Source of the DNA: Verrucomicrobiota bacterium | GTDB taxonomy: Bacteria; Verrucomicrobiota; Verrucomicrobiia; Opitutales; Oceanipulchritudinaceae | Assembly: GCA_021208135.1 (NCBI GenBank) | Contig: JAJOKB010000104.1 | Location: 1-39,467, forward strand | DNA: 39,467 nt | Reading direction: 5' to 3' | In this document: positions 20,501-29,630 of the stretch, piece after piece | How the letters are laid out: each line of letters starts with the position of its first letter | How positions within the stretch are numbered: position 1 is the first letter of the stretch | The notes under the pieces: generated by a model | What the model was told of the DNA's origin: nothing | What the model saw: only the letters and a program-made list of their open reading frames with translations | Database searches by the model: none | Position numbers and translations under genes: made by a program

Positions 20501-20889
20501 GTGGTACTGCCCACATGTTGCGCATCATGCGCGGCAATCTACTCGATGAGTTGAAAAAGCCCTATGTAACCACGGCCAGAGCCAAGGGCGTGCGACCGTT
20601 GAAGTTACTGATCAAATACCCTGTGCGTCTGGCGTTGAATCCTTTTGTCTCCGGGATAGGTAATCTGTTCCCTCAACTGGTCTCCGGCAGCGCCATAGTG
20701 GCCTTGATTTTAAGTCTGCCGACCGTAGGCCCCTTGATGCTGTCCGCTCTCTTGAGCCAGGACATGTATCTGGCCGGTTCGTTGTTAATGGTTTTAAGTA
20801 TTCTGGGCGTTCTTGGCACATTGGTCAGTGACCTTCTGTTAGTGTTACTCGATCCACGCATCCGTCTGGAACAAGGAGGATCCCGATGA
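17533..20889 (+). CDS. fused substrate-binding protein (family 5) and DppB-type permease of an Opp-family ABC importer
   Basis: A single 1118-aa polypeptide carries two subunits usually made separately. Residues 11-37 are a TM helix. About 80-740 is a family 5 solute-binding protein (GGTWFRATLSLSDVNTQ, FTVELRRGIRWSDGFPFTAD, FRQALSLAINREDIL). A second TM helix at about 757-777 (SFIALILMVTLLLVL) leads into a full DppB/OppB permease (RRIILIIPTLFVVSVVNFII, APPGDYL, EAA-type loop around KKPYVTTARAKGVRPLKLL, end LLDPRIRL). The topology is consistent: N terminus inside, binding domain outside, second helix returns inside, normal permease follows. No stop, start or ribosome-binding site separates the halves. 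Start is GTG. The stop overlaps the next permease by 4 bp. Confidence 0.9.
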   Translation: MNTLPSKRLRATLFFICRYTIAAVFLLASVFLFARMLTPRNAEGITQLSPAAEAELAELRDYGIDLENPPMRWVDVDYAEATSAGWWPRVEPDLLQPLVEQGLLPPVVERTGPEPLVLDAGTGLNPEYGGTWFRATLSLSDVNTQLHRLNAATLVRWSPHGYPIVPHIARRLTVSEDYTEFTVELRRGIRWSDGFPFTADDIMYWWEAESIHPQMRGTPPDLMRIGAEFGYVEKVDDFTVKFIFPQPNGLFKERLASFRGMQVIDSPAHFLRRYHPFDGDPAFIASEMQRLGMPSPRALYTAVKERHNHEHPRLWPWIFTKQQSTPPYTLVRNPYYFAVDTEGRQLPYVDRIFFNQQSGDLIGISAGSGEFSMQDRHIRFQQYTLLMAGREANNYQLFHWLNGDSSSYVIQPNMLRRVDPNRPDTRWKRELLANPKFRQALSLAINREDILRAEFAGMSIPSQVGPPPESPYHLPRVTEAWTTFDPAQAGRMFDELGLDRRDREGFRTFPDGSRMHFFISVTPMLGVGPAQLVAEDWRAAGIRVQVRERSRELFRLEIDSLEHDFSVWISNGEFLPLLEPRLIVPLNAFSDFARAWGVWFATGGFHAPPDAPRTRGSQRPPEAHPVWESFELYDRLTQAISFEERRDLVHRMLEISLDQLWTINLGTAPPVLAVVRNDFMNVPEKAVHSFDFLSPGNLSPELFFVRNHNDPDITIQQLRSELLSQGRNPTISSDDGQFTAQELAAEASGNLVRSLLRYSFIALILMVTLLLVLRHPFIGRRIILIIPTLFVVSVVNFIIIQAPPGDYLTTLINQLQESGDEADLQRIDDLKEIFRLEESTVVRYLHWSGLYWFTSFKAEDKGLLQGHMGRSMETLEVVNNVVGDRILLTILISIGTILFTWIVAIPLGVYSAVKQYSAGDYIAGLIGFIGMCIPNFLLALILMYFSSRYLGITAIGLFSPEYAARPDWTWGKFVNLLTHIWIPIVVVGTGGTAHMLRIMRGNLLDELKKPYVTTARAKGVRPLKLLIKYPVRLALNPFVSGIGNLFPQLVSGSAIVALILSLPTVGPLMLSALLSQDMYLAGSLLMVLSILGVLGTLVSDLLLVLLDPRIRLEQGGSR

Positions 20890-22025
20890 GCACGCAAAAA
20901 ATTGAAACAGCTACCCTATCGCAATGGCAACTCATCCGGTTGCGCTTCAGCCGCCACAAACTGGCTGTATTCTCACTGAGAGTTCTGGTCTGCTTGTACC
21001 TCATTGCTTTGGGCGCACCCTTTTTCGCACCCTACAACATGGATCACCGCGATCTCGACTATGCTTATTGTCCGCCCCAATTACCGCGCTGGTCTTGGGC
21101 TGACGGCTGGCATGTCTATGGTGTGCGGCAGGAATTAGACCCTGTCACCCTGAAAAACCACTATGTCGAGTATCCCGATGTTCGGGTGCCGCTAGGTTTA
21201 ATGGTTCGCGGCGAGCCGTATCGGATTATCGGACAATGGCACGGCACCGTACGTCTGTTCGGAGTTGATATGAACAAAGTGGAGCGCAGGGGACTGCTCG
21301 ACAACGAGTTGTTCACCTCGGCCAAACCTGTGTTCTATCTGGCTGGCGCCGATCGCTATGGCCGGGATGTCTTCAGCAGACTTGTGTATGGTTCACGGAT
21401 CAGTTTGTCCATCGGCTTGATTTCCATTTTCGCCACTTTTGTACTCGGTGTCGCCATTGGCGGCATATCAGGTTACCTGGGCGGAAAAACCGATATCTTC
21501 ATCCAGCGCGGGATCGAGGTGCTGAATTCATTCCCCCACATTCCCCTCTGGCTGGCGATAGGCGCTGTGCTGCCACAGACGTGGAGTTCATTGCAGGTTT
21601 ACTTTGCTATTACTGTGCTGTTAAGTTTGCTGAACTGGACCAACCTGGCGCGGGTTGTACGCGGCAAGATCCTATCGCTCAGGGAAGAGGATTATGCGGT
21701 AGCAGCGCGCCTCATGGGGGCCAATCACAGCCGCATCCTGTTCCGACATCTGGTACCTGGTTTCACCAGCCACATCATCGTCAGCCTGACGCTGAGTGTA
21801 CCGGGAATGATTCTGGGTGAAACCGCACTCAGCTTTTTGGGCCTGGGCTTACGGCCACCCATCGTGAGTTGGGGTGTAATGTTGCAGGAAACTTTGAATC
21901 TGCAGGTGGTTGCAAACTACCCATGGATGCTGCTGCCGGTGATCGCCATTATCATTACCGTGCTCGCATTCAATTTCCTCGGCGATGGCATGCGCGATGC
22001 AGCCGACCCTTACGCCGATCGCTAA
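20886..22025 (+). CDS. dppC: ABC importer permease, DppC/OppC-like
   Basis: Second permease of the importer, 379 aa. TM1 is LRVLVCLYLIALGAPFFA, followed by an unusually long outside segment (about 110 residues) before GADRYGRDVFSRLVYGSR, which is the conserved entry to the BPD_transp_1 core. The EAA-type loop reads EEDYAVAARLMGANHSRILF, and the end is FNFLGDGMRDAADPYADR, as in DppC. It starts inside the fused gene's stop (ATGA), so the two are coupled. The OppD and OppF partners are encoded divergently on the other side of the TonB receptor. Confidence 0.92.
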   Translation: MSTQKIETATLSQWQLIRLRFSRHKLAVFSLRVLVCLYLIALGAPFFAPYNMDHRDLDYAYCPPQLPRWSWADGWHVYGVRQELDPVTLKNHYVEYPDVRVPLGLMVRGEPYRIIGQWHGTVRLFGVDMNKVERRGLLDNELFTSAKPVFYLAGADRYGRDVFSRLVYGSRISLSIGLISIFATFVLGVAIGGISGYLGGKTDIFIQRGIEVLNSFPHIPLWLAIGAVLPQTWSSLQVYFAITVLLSLLNWTNLARVVRGKILSLREEDYAVAARLMGANHSRILFRHLVPGFTSHIIVSLTLSVPGMILGETALSFLGLGLRPPIVSWGVMLQETLNLQVVANYPWMLLPVIAIIITVLAFNFLGDGMRDAADPYADR

Positions 22026-22050
22026 GCACTGGCCTCTGACCGCTGGCCGA

Positions 22051-22896
22051 TCACTGAACAGCGGGCAGAGCCGCAAAAAAGCGCTCCACTGCTGCGGACA
22101 CAAAGCTTGCTTGTGGAGCAGCAGGTAATACGTCCAGCCAGCCGAGTCGCAGAGCCTCCCACGATGAACTCTCATGGCCGGGAATGATAGGAAAGAACTG
22201 GCAACCGGAGTCGCGGGCTGCGGTAAAGTCACCCAGCGCATCGCCAACCATCAGCACCGCACCGGGATTGCCCATTTCACCGATTAAGCGCAGCAAAACA
22301 TCGGTTTTGGTACCATCCTCCTGCCCGAAAAACCGATCCACAAAACAGGCGATATCCGCATGCAACCACTCGTGCTCAATAGCCGCCTTGGTGGCGCTGG
22401 AAACGACACATACCCGCAATCCTTTGGCGCAGGCCTGGGCCAGAGTCTCACGCACATGCTCAAAAGCCGGGGGCGAGGCCAGATGGCCGACGAGCTGATT
22501 CACCCGGCGGGTCCATCCAAGCACCTGTTGCAACTCCATTTTAGCCGCTCCAGAAGCCGATTCAATGGCAGCCTCAAGACTACTTTCAGACAGTTTATGT
22601 GCACTTTCCACCCAGGCGTGCAGTGCGCGCATGGTGGGCAGATTAGCCACTGCCGCCGGGGCAACTCGCGTTGGCAAAAGCTGGAACAACATGCTCAGTG
22701 CGGTGAACCGGTTAATGCCTCGTTCGCGCGAGTACAAGTTGATGGCCAGGGCGAGTTCGGTCACCGCTTCCGCATACTGTTCCAGTTGCCAAACCTCAAT
22801 AATGGCAGGGGTAAAACAGGTGCGGTGCTTAACCTCCATTGCGTCCAAGGCACAGCCATCCGAATCCACAGCAAGTAATTTCAATGTTTGATCCAT
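22051..22896 (-). CDS. HAD-superfamily hydrolase
   Basis: Cytoplasmic haloacid dehalogenase-fold phosphohydrolase, about 281 aa. Motif I is VDSDGCALDAMEVKH (nucleophile Asp 11, second Asp 13), motif II VCVVSSATK, motif III an Arg/Lys pair before DVLLRLIGE, and motif IV VLMVGDALGDFTAARDSG. A large helical cap sits between residues 30 and 160, as in phosphoglycolate/beta-phosphoglucomutase-type members. I start at Met 22896 just before the first strand; 37 upstream in-frame residues look non-coding. It converges with dppC and is divergent from the glycoside hydrolase gene. A role in sugar-phosphate metabolism is suggested by context; the substrate cannot be named. Confidence 0.8.
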   Translation of the reverse strand: MDQTLKLLAVDSDGCALDAMEVKHRTCFTPAIIEVWQLEQYAEAVTELALAINLYSRERGINRFTALSMLFQLLPTRVAPAAVANLPTMRALHAWVESAHKLSESSLEAAIESASGAAKMELQQVLGWTRRVNQLVGHLASPPAFEHVRETLAQACAKGLRVCVVSSATKAAIEHEWLHADIACFVDRFFGQEDGTKTDVLLRLIGEMGNPGAVLMVGDALGDFTAARDSGCQFFPIIPGHESSSWEALRLGWLDVLPAAPQASFVSAAVERFFAALPAVQ

Positions 22897-23049
22897 ACCC
22901 AAGCGAATATCCCGGTTCACGACGATGCGATGCGCAACAAACTCATATCGTTGAACTTCTGGCAGAGGCCATTCAACCATTCGAATCACAACCGCACTTG
23001 TGCCCACACTTGAACTGCTCTTATTTGAATCCCATTACCCTCACTACTC

Positions 23050-25626
23050 ATGCGCACTTTAACAAAGATGACACAATGGACCCTGGCTGCCGTGCTGACG
23101 ATCAGCACAACTTTGGACGCGGCCAGATTTACACTGACTAATGATGTGGACCGCGAAGCACCGCTGCTGGCCTACAATCTGGGCCACTTCTGGCCGGGCA
23201 GCAACACCGTTGACTGGTGGCGTCACTCCGGGGTAGCCGGTGCACGCATTTTCCTGACGCCTGCGCACTTCAATGTCACCGGATCAGCCCGTCCTGGAGA
23301 AGAGTTGGTGCTATCTGAATCATCCTTATGGAACGTCGCCAGGCATTGCGCGCAATCCTCTCAGCACCGATTTCATCAACTGGCCATTGATTGAGGGCCG
23401 GTTCAACTTACAGCTAACCGGCAACAATCGCATCATTCCCAGCTATGCACTCGGTCAGGTGCGCGACAATGGCGGCGTTATTCTCGCCCAGATGACAGTA
23501 ACAGAATCCGCCTTTCCCATCGAAAATGACTCTGACTGGCGCGGCAAATGGGTCATCTGGAGGACATTCTATTCGGTAGCCTTTCACATGGCACGGGAGT
23601 TTGATGTAGAACGCTTCAGTTCTCACAACGAACCCAATCACCCTGCGTCGTTCATTGACCCGGAACCCTGGCTACAGCGCTTGCGCATTGCTTCGGACGC
23701 GATCCAGGCAGCGATTGAAGATGTCAATGCACTCTACGACAAAGACCTCACTCCGAGAATTAAAGCGCCCGTTTCCGCAGGCACTGTCGGTGCTGGCCAT
23801 ACTGACTACGGCATCCCGGCTCTCGCTAGCATTGATGTCGATTTTCGCGGAGCCAAGCCGGCAGGATTTCAGCTTTTCCATACCTACGCTTACCAGACCT
23901 ACAGTTCCAACCTGACCACCAGCGCCCGCGACTTCAGCACCATCGACAACGACATCCGCAATACCCTTCCAAGCCACATCTCACCGCTGCCCATTGCGAT
24001 CACCGAATTCAATGTGCATACGGGCGCCAATTATGATGCCATGATCGAGTCGTCCGACACCTTGTCGAGAGCCGTGCGCTTCGGCAATATTGTCAGAAAC
24101 TATGCGGCTATTGGCGTCAATGAACTCTTCGCGTTCAAATTCGGCCTAACCAGCTATAATGGTAACTTTCCTGTCCAAAAAAACGGGATGTTGTTTACGG
24201 ATAACGTCAGCCAACCGTTCAATCACGGCAGCATGACCAGAAGCGCTGAGGTTTACCGATTATTTAACAAAGGGTTCGGGCCGGGAGCCAACATCTTACG
24301 ACACACAGTATCCGGTCAAGGGGCAGACCGCCTGCAAGTCATGACTTCGTTCAATCCCACCAGCAATGTCATTTCAGTTTTTTCCGTCAATGAATCAGGC
24401 TCCAGTCAGCCCATGGAACTGGACCTGACCGCATTTCAGGTTCCAAATGGCAATACGGCCATCATCGAGGATGTGAGCCAATGGCGCAGCGGTGTGATTC
24501 GTTCGGTGGAAACCATTAACAACGGCTTGCTGCAACCAGGCAATCAACCCGATCAGACGGTTTGGCTGATTACCATTCCCGTCGCCCCGCAAACAGCAGC
24601 CGACAACCAATCAACCCTACATGCCATTCCCGCCTCGCAGGGTGTCATGGTGCGCGATGGCAGTTTTGCGAATGTCAATTTGGCTGGCACTGACCCCGTA
24701 TATGCCAGAAACCACGGGGCAAACGCCGATGAACGGGCCGCCGTGTTCCTCCAGTTCGACCTGCCGCAGGATTGGAACCCCGATGATTTGGTACTGGCAG
24801 TGCTGAATGTGCCCATCGCACCGCTCAGCGCGGCCAGAATCAGATACACGCTCACCTTTACGGCGTTGATTTCCACGACTGGAATACCAATTCCCTTACC
24901 TGGAACAATGCCCCTACCCTTCGCCAGAATGTGCTGCCAGGCAACGAAATCAGGCATAGTGTGGTCAACGGCGCTGGCGAGATCGCCCATATTCTAGGCT
25001 CTCTGCAGACCGGCAGCCCGGTCACCCGACAGGTCGATGTCTCACGCTACTTAAAAAGGATAACAGGCACCAAAGCCACTTTTATGATTGCACAAACTCC
25101 TCGATGGGATGTGGACATCAATGTCACCGCCATCCCTGCCAGTCACTCCGAGCTGACCGTTGGCGACGCCCAACCGGATGCCCTGCGCGTGATGCTGGCC
25201 TCAAGCTCAGGATCGACATCCGAGGGGCCGGTACTGAAACTTGTTTTCCGTGAACCGGTTCGGGTATCTTATCCGGATTGGATCGAACAATACTATCCGC
25301 CGGAAAGCACTTTAGCGGCACCAGATGCCAATCCCAGTGGCGACGGTCTAAAGAATTTGGTGAAATTCATCATGGGACTGGATCCCAGGGTTGCCGCCCA
25401 GGAACCGCTGCCCAGTCTCACTGTGCAAGATAATTTGCTCACATTCAGATTTCCGTTCAACCCTCTCGCCATCGGCGTTAACCTGGCTCTGGAGTTCAGC
25501 CATGACCTGAGCAACTGGAGCCCCGCATCCTTTCAGCACAGCCGCAGCGGGAATAGTAAGGAACTGCAAGTGCCCATTCAGGGACAGTCAGCACAATTTT
25601 CGGATGCGGGTTACCAGGAGTTGTGA
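23050..25626 (+). CDS. secreted clan GH-A glycoside hydrolase (GH86-like) with CBM96/DNRLRE-like module, two frameshifts
   Basis: Secreted polysaccharide hydrolase of about 858 aa. Signal peptide (MTQWTLAAVLTISTTLDAA), then a TIM barrel: YNLGHFWPGSNTVDWWR, GARIFLTPAHF, FSSHNEPNHPA (acid/base Glu) and PIAITEFNVHTG (nucleophile Glu). The layout recalls GH86 beta-agarases/porphyranases; GH39-like is the alternative. About residues 510-690 form a DNRLRE/CBM96-like beta module (VMVRDGSFANVNLAGTD, AAVFLQFDL, and after repair SLTWNNAPTLRQNVLPGN). The end (WIEQYYPPE, DANPSGDGLKNLVKFIMGLD) is the C-terminal domain common on secreted Verrucomicrobiota proteins. Frame breaks lie in 23285-23345 and near 24851-24857. 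The final residues may also be misframed, since no basic tail is seen. Confidence 0.65.
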
Positions 25627-25652
25627 CGCATCCTCAGGCGGCAACCTGTACA

Positions 25653-25666
25653 GTGCTTTCGAGCAC
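25653..25666 (+). terminator. weak hairpin after the glycoside hydrolase gene
   Basis: GTGCT (25653-25657) and AGCAC (25662-25666) form a 5-bp stem around a TTCG loop, 27 bp after the stop. The following CTTCCATCTCTGTT is only moderately T-rich, so it is a weak candidate terminator. Confidence 0.3.
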
Positions 25667-25674
25667 CTTCCATC

Positions 25675-25776
25675 TCTGTTAAACAAACCCAGGGACTGAT
25701 CCAGCTAAGTCAGTCATTTACACAGACACTGTAACCCGTTTGCATCTGTCGGTGTTCCATGGCAAAGTTTAACAGA
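25675..25776. promoter_or_regulatory. 10-bp inverted repeat spanning the moxR leader
   Basis: TCTGTTAAAC (25675-25684) is the exact reverse complement of GTTTAACAGA (25767-25776). The right arm ends on the first base of the moxR start codon. The 82 bp between them hold the probable promoter. The arms could be two halves of an operator, or in RNA a long-range stem that hides the moxR start if transcription begins upstream. Confidence 0.4.
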
Positions 25777-26793
25777 TGATGACACAACCCAGCATGAATT
25801 TAACGGAATCGGACGGTCCACAGGTATTGGCACAGGTACGCGCCGCGCGCACAAAAATTGCGCGCAGAACTGGCAAAGGTGATTGTCGGTCAGTCCGAGA
25901 TTATCGACGAAATCATTTACGCCCTGCTGTCACGTGGTCACGTTTTGATCACCGGCGTACCAGGGCTGGGAAAAAACGCTCTTGGTCAAGAGTCTGGCGC
26001 GCACTTTCTCGCTCAGTTTCAAGCGCATTCAATTCACGCCGGATCTCATGCCTGCCGATGTCTGCGGCAGTGACGTATTCGAAGAAAATCCGGCCACGGG
26101 CGAACGCAACTTTCGTTTTGTGCAAGGGCCCATTTTTGCCAATATGGTGCTCGCGGATGAAATAAACCGCACTCCTCCCAAGACCCAGGCAGCTTTGCTC
26201 GAGGCAATGGGCGAGGGTCAGGTGACCGTCAGCGGAAAAACCATGCCGCTGCAAGCGCCCTTTTTTGTCCTGGCCACTCAAAATCCCATTGAACTGGAAG
26301 GCACCTACCCTCTCCCCGAAGCGCAGCTGGATAGATTCCTGCTCAATGTGGTTATGGATTATCTGCCTGAAGATGGCGAGGTAGCCATGGTAGCCGCTAC
26401 CACCCGCCCCTCCGGCCCACCGCCTGAGGCAGTATTCAGCCAGGAAGAAGTGTTACATTTACAGCAACTGGTGCGCGAAGTTCCCGTAGCAGAAAAATGT
26501 CATCCGTTACGCTGTAAGACTCGCAGCCGCCACCCGCCAGGCAACCGGGAACGCCAACAGAACTCAACGATAAAATCAAGTGGGGTGCTGGATCCCGCGC
26601 CTCACAGGCACTCGTGCTGGCAGGCAAGGCCAGAGCCCTGCTCGAGGGTCGATACAACGTCGCCATCGAAGATATTCAGGCTTTGGCCAAACCGGTTTTG
26701 CGCCACCGCGTTATTCCCAATTTTCAGGCAGAGGCTGAGGGCATGCGCTCCGATGACATCATTGACGTAGTCTTGAAGCACGTGCGTGGATAA
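25776..26793 (+). CDS. MoxR-family AAA+ ATPase, four frameshifts
   Basis: MoxR ATPase of about 338 aa, first gene of the Bat/DUF58-type operon; the family acts as a chaperone-like partner of vWA proteins. Start [13 protein letters not shown], then [19 protein letters not shown], Walker A GVPGLGKT (after repair), [20 protein letters not shown] (Walker B), [20 protein letters not shown] (sensor region) and, in the last frame, [26 protein letters not shown] and [11 protein letters not shown]-stop. Frame breaks occur at 25853-25857 (A5), 25971-25976 (A6), 26493-26497 (A5) and in 26530-26560. Deleting one A at each of the first three restores the family consensus exactly. DUF58 begins 7 bp later. 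Confidence 0.88.
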
Positions 26794-26800
26794 GCACCGA

Positions 26801-27700
26801 ATGGCTAACTTGAACAGTTTGTTAGATCCGGAGCACCTGCACCGTATAGCCCCTTTGCCACTAATGGCTCGCACTGCGGTTGAGGGCTTTTTGAGCGGTA
26901 TGCATCGCAGTGTCTTTCACGGTTTCGGGGCCGAGTTCCTGCATTACCGCACCTACACGCAAGGTGAAGATTTGAAATACGTCGATTGGAAACTCTACGC
27001 CAGAAGGGATAAGGTTTACACCAAGGTTTTTGAGGAAGAAACCAACATGAATGTGTACCTGGTTGTCGATTGCAGCGGCTCCATGGGATACAAAGGCATG
27101 TCAGCAGCCTGCGATAAATTGCGCTACTGCGTCATGCTCGCCGCCTGCTTCGCCTACCTCGCCAGCAAACAGGGCGACAATGTCAGCCTGCTCAGCTATG
27201 CCGACCAGGTGAATACTTTTCTGCCACCTGCCCACCGCGGCCAACAACTGCATCGTCTGTTGCTGCAACTCAACAATCTCAAGGCAGGCGGCAGCGCTCA
27301 CCACGAACGGGCTTTTGATTTCCTGGAAACTCAAACCAGCACCCGCGGTCTGGTCATCCTGCTTTCAGATATGCTGGAGGGCGAACACGCTCTGCCTGCC
27401 AGACTCAAACGCCTGCGCATGATGCACTGCGATTGCATCGCCATTCAAATTCTCGACCCTGAGGAAATTAACCTCCCCAGACACAACGGCGCACGCTTCC
27501 AGGATATCGAAAATGGCGGCGAATTGTTGACCAATCCTGCCACCATCGCCGATCGCTACGACCTCAGTATGCAACAGTTTTTGACCGCCACCCAACAGGC
27601 TTTTCACCGCGAACAGGTCGATTTCCGAATGCTCACCTCATCCCACAACCTGGGCCTCGCTCTCGCCGCTTACCTCAACCGCAGGGAGCTGCGCTGCTGA
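26801..27700 (+). CDS. DUF58 domain protein with vWA-like fold
   Basis: A 299-aa DUF58 protein, the standard partner of MoxR. Family signature: FHGFGAEFLHYRTYTQGEDL, KYVDWKLYARRDKVYTKVFE, then the vWA-like strand and metal site VVDCSGSMGY. No TM segment is seen; the protein is probably cytoplasmic or membrane-associated through partners. I start at ATG 26801 (MANLNSLLDPE); a GTG at 26786 overlaps the moxR stop and is also possible. The gene is intact, unlike both neighbours. Confidence 0.9.
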   Translation: MANLNSLLDPEHLHRIAPLPLMARTAVEGFLSGMHRSVFHGFGAEFLHYRTYTQGEDLKYVDWKLYARRDKVYTKVFEEETNMNVYLVVDCSGSMGYKGMSAACDKLRYCVMLAACFAYLASKQGDNVSLLSYADQVNTFLPPAHRGQQLHRLLLQLNNLKAGGSAHHERAFDFLETQTSTRGLVILLSDMLEGEHALPARLKRLRMMHCDCIAIQILDPEEINLPRHNGARFQDIENGGELLTNPATIADRYDLSMQQFLTATQQAFHREQVDFRMLTSSHNLGLALAAYLNRRELRC

Positions 27701-27706
27701 AGTCCT

Positions 27707-29630
27707 ATGCTCTCTTTTTCACAACCTTGGTTTTTGCTCGGTCTAGTAGGTCTGGCCATCCCAGTCGCCCTTCACCTTATCAACCGAAGACCCGCCCGTC
27801 GCTGGATCTTCTCCTCTTTGCGCTTTCTCTCCCCAGCCCCACTCCCCAGACAGGGCCGCCGCAAACTCAGCGATCTGCTGCTCCTGCTCCTGCGCATCCT
27901 CGCCTTCGCCGCCATCGTCTTTATGCTCGCCGGACCAGCTTGGCTGCCCACCGACCCAACTTCACCAAAAACTCAGGAAAAATTCTCCTCGTTGAACTAT
28001 CCGCAGCATCAATGATTGGTCAGGCCTGGCAACAAACACAACAGGAACTCGCACAGTTCATCAATGATCACCCGGCTCACCCCATCGCCGTCATCGCCTT
28101 CGCCGACTCCATCCTGTTCGAATCACCACCCTCCATTGATCATGCCTCCCTCAGGCGCTCATTAACCGAGCTACAACCTTCCTTGTTCCCCATCAACCCA
28201 GAAATCGGCCTCAATCGCGCCAACGAAATTCGAAATTTAGAATATTCCGAAATCCATATATGGTCGGACTTTCAGCGCAGCGGATGGGAAGATGTGAATT
28301 GGCCGGAAATCCCAGCCCATCAGTTGCATTTTCATGCAGTTGGGCAAAGTCGTTCTGGCAATGTTGCCATTCTGCAAGCGCAGAGTTACCCGCGCGATGC
28401 TGAAACCCTTGAGGTATTGGTTTTTGTGCGCAATGACAATGCGGAGGCAGTGGAGCTTCCTATTCAACTGAGTTGGGAAAATCGCACGGAGACCATAACG
28501 GCATCACTGGAACCTTGGGAGACAGGCCCGGTAGTGATGCACATTCCCCTGCCAGCCACGCCCTACGGGTTGCTGAGCCTGCCGGAGGATGCTTTTGCGC
28601 TGGATAATCGTCACTACGTGTATCTGGGTCCACCGCCACCGACGCGTGTGTTGGCGCTGCGTCCATCCAGCGGAGATCCCCTGGTGATGGAGGAAATATT
28701 TTTTTCTGGCAACCGCTCTGGAGACCTTTACTGGTATCGAACCGGTGAGATTCATGGTGGACGCCCTGGGTACCGGATTGCTGAGCCGCGAATCTCTGGC
28801 GCGCTACGATGCTCTGGTTCTCAACAGTCATACCCTCATTGGGGATGCGGTGGATGCCACCTTGCTGGATGCATATGTGCGTGGCGGAGGCACCATCTTC
28901 CTGAGTTTGGGAGAGCAACCATCAGCAGCGCTGCAGGCATTGAGAAATACCGCACTGAGCGAACTGCGTCATGAAGGCACGACCGGTCGTCCAATTGACC
29001 AATCTGCAACGCGAATCGGTGGCGGCGTTACCCATGGGCAGTCGCTTGCGGGACACTTTTGATGGAGATGCGGCGAGAGACTTGTATCTGACCGACCTAT
29101 ATAATATGCACATGTTGCGCGGAGCCAGGGAAGGATCGGTGTTACTCCAATCTGAGAATGGTTACCCATTGATCGTTGAAATGGTTTCTGGCCAGGGGCG
29201 ATGGATTCTATCAGCGTTTCCCTGGCACACCCGGGCTACCGACTTGCCCCTCAGAAACGCCTTTTTGCCATTGGTAAAAAGTATCTTTGCAGTGGCGACG
29301 GAAGAAGGCGGTGGGCTCGACAGATTGGATGCCAGCAGTGTTGGGCCTGACTGGCAGCGGCATCCGGGATTTCATGATTTGGGCGACCGGGCCGCGGTGG
29401 TTAATCTGGCCCGCACAGAATCGGATGCGGAAACAATAGCGCATCAATGGTTCCCGGCGTCGACAACCGGGACCGGGCCTGCTGCGCTTGCGCAAGCCAA
29501 CACCGGCGATCCCGGAACTCCCTTGTGGTATTGGCTGGCTTTAGCGGCGCTGTTATTCTTTTGCCTCGAATCTTTGGTCTGCCGCATCTTTGAGCGCAGG
29601 TATCCCTCTGCAACCCCCGACGTATCATGA
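27707..29630 (+). CDS. BatA-domain membrane protein, three frameshifts
   Basis: Inner-membrane protein of about 640 aa. The N terminus is a BatA (aerotolerance regulator N-terminal) domain: FSQPWFLLGLVGLAIPVALH, LINRRPARRWIFSSLRFL, then TM2 LLLLLLRILAFAAIVFMLAG. A vWA-like and a glutamine-amidotransferase-like region follow (YDALVLNSHTLIGD, LDAYVRGGGTIFLSLGEQP), and a C-terminal TM (WYWLALAALLFFCLESLVCR). Frame breaks lie at 27967-27971 (A5), about 28742-28760 and about 28965-28985. The stop overlaps the next gene's start (ATGA). Bat proteins were named for aerotolerance in Bacteroides; their molecular role is poorly known. Confidence 0.82.

Noticed and set aside
25858-26073. Separate small P-loop protein
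   Set aside because: It is the middle frame of moxR; flanking frames hold the rest of the AAA+ domain and one-base repairs join them.
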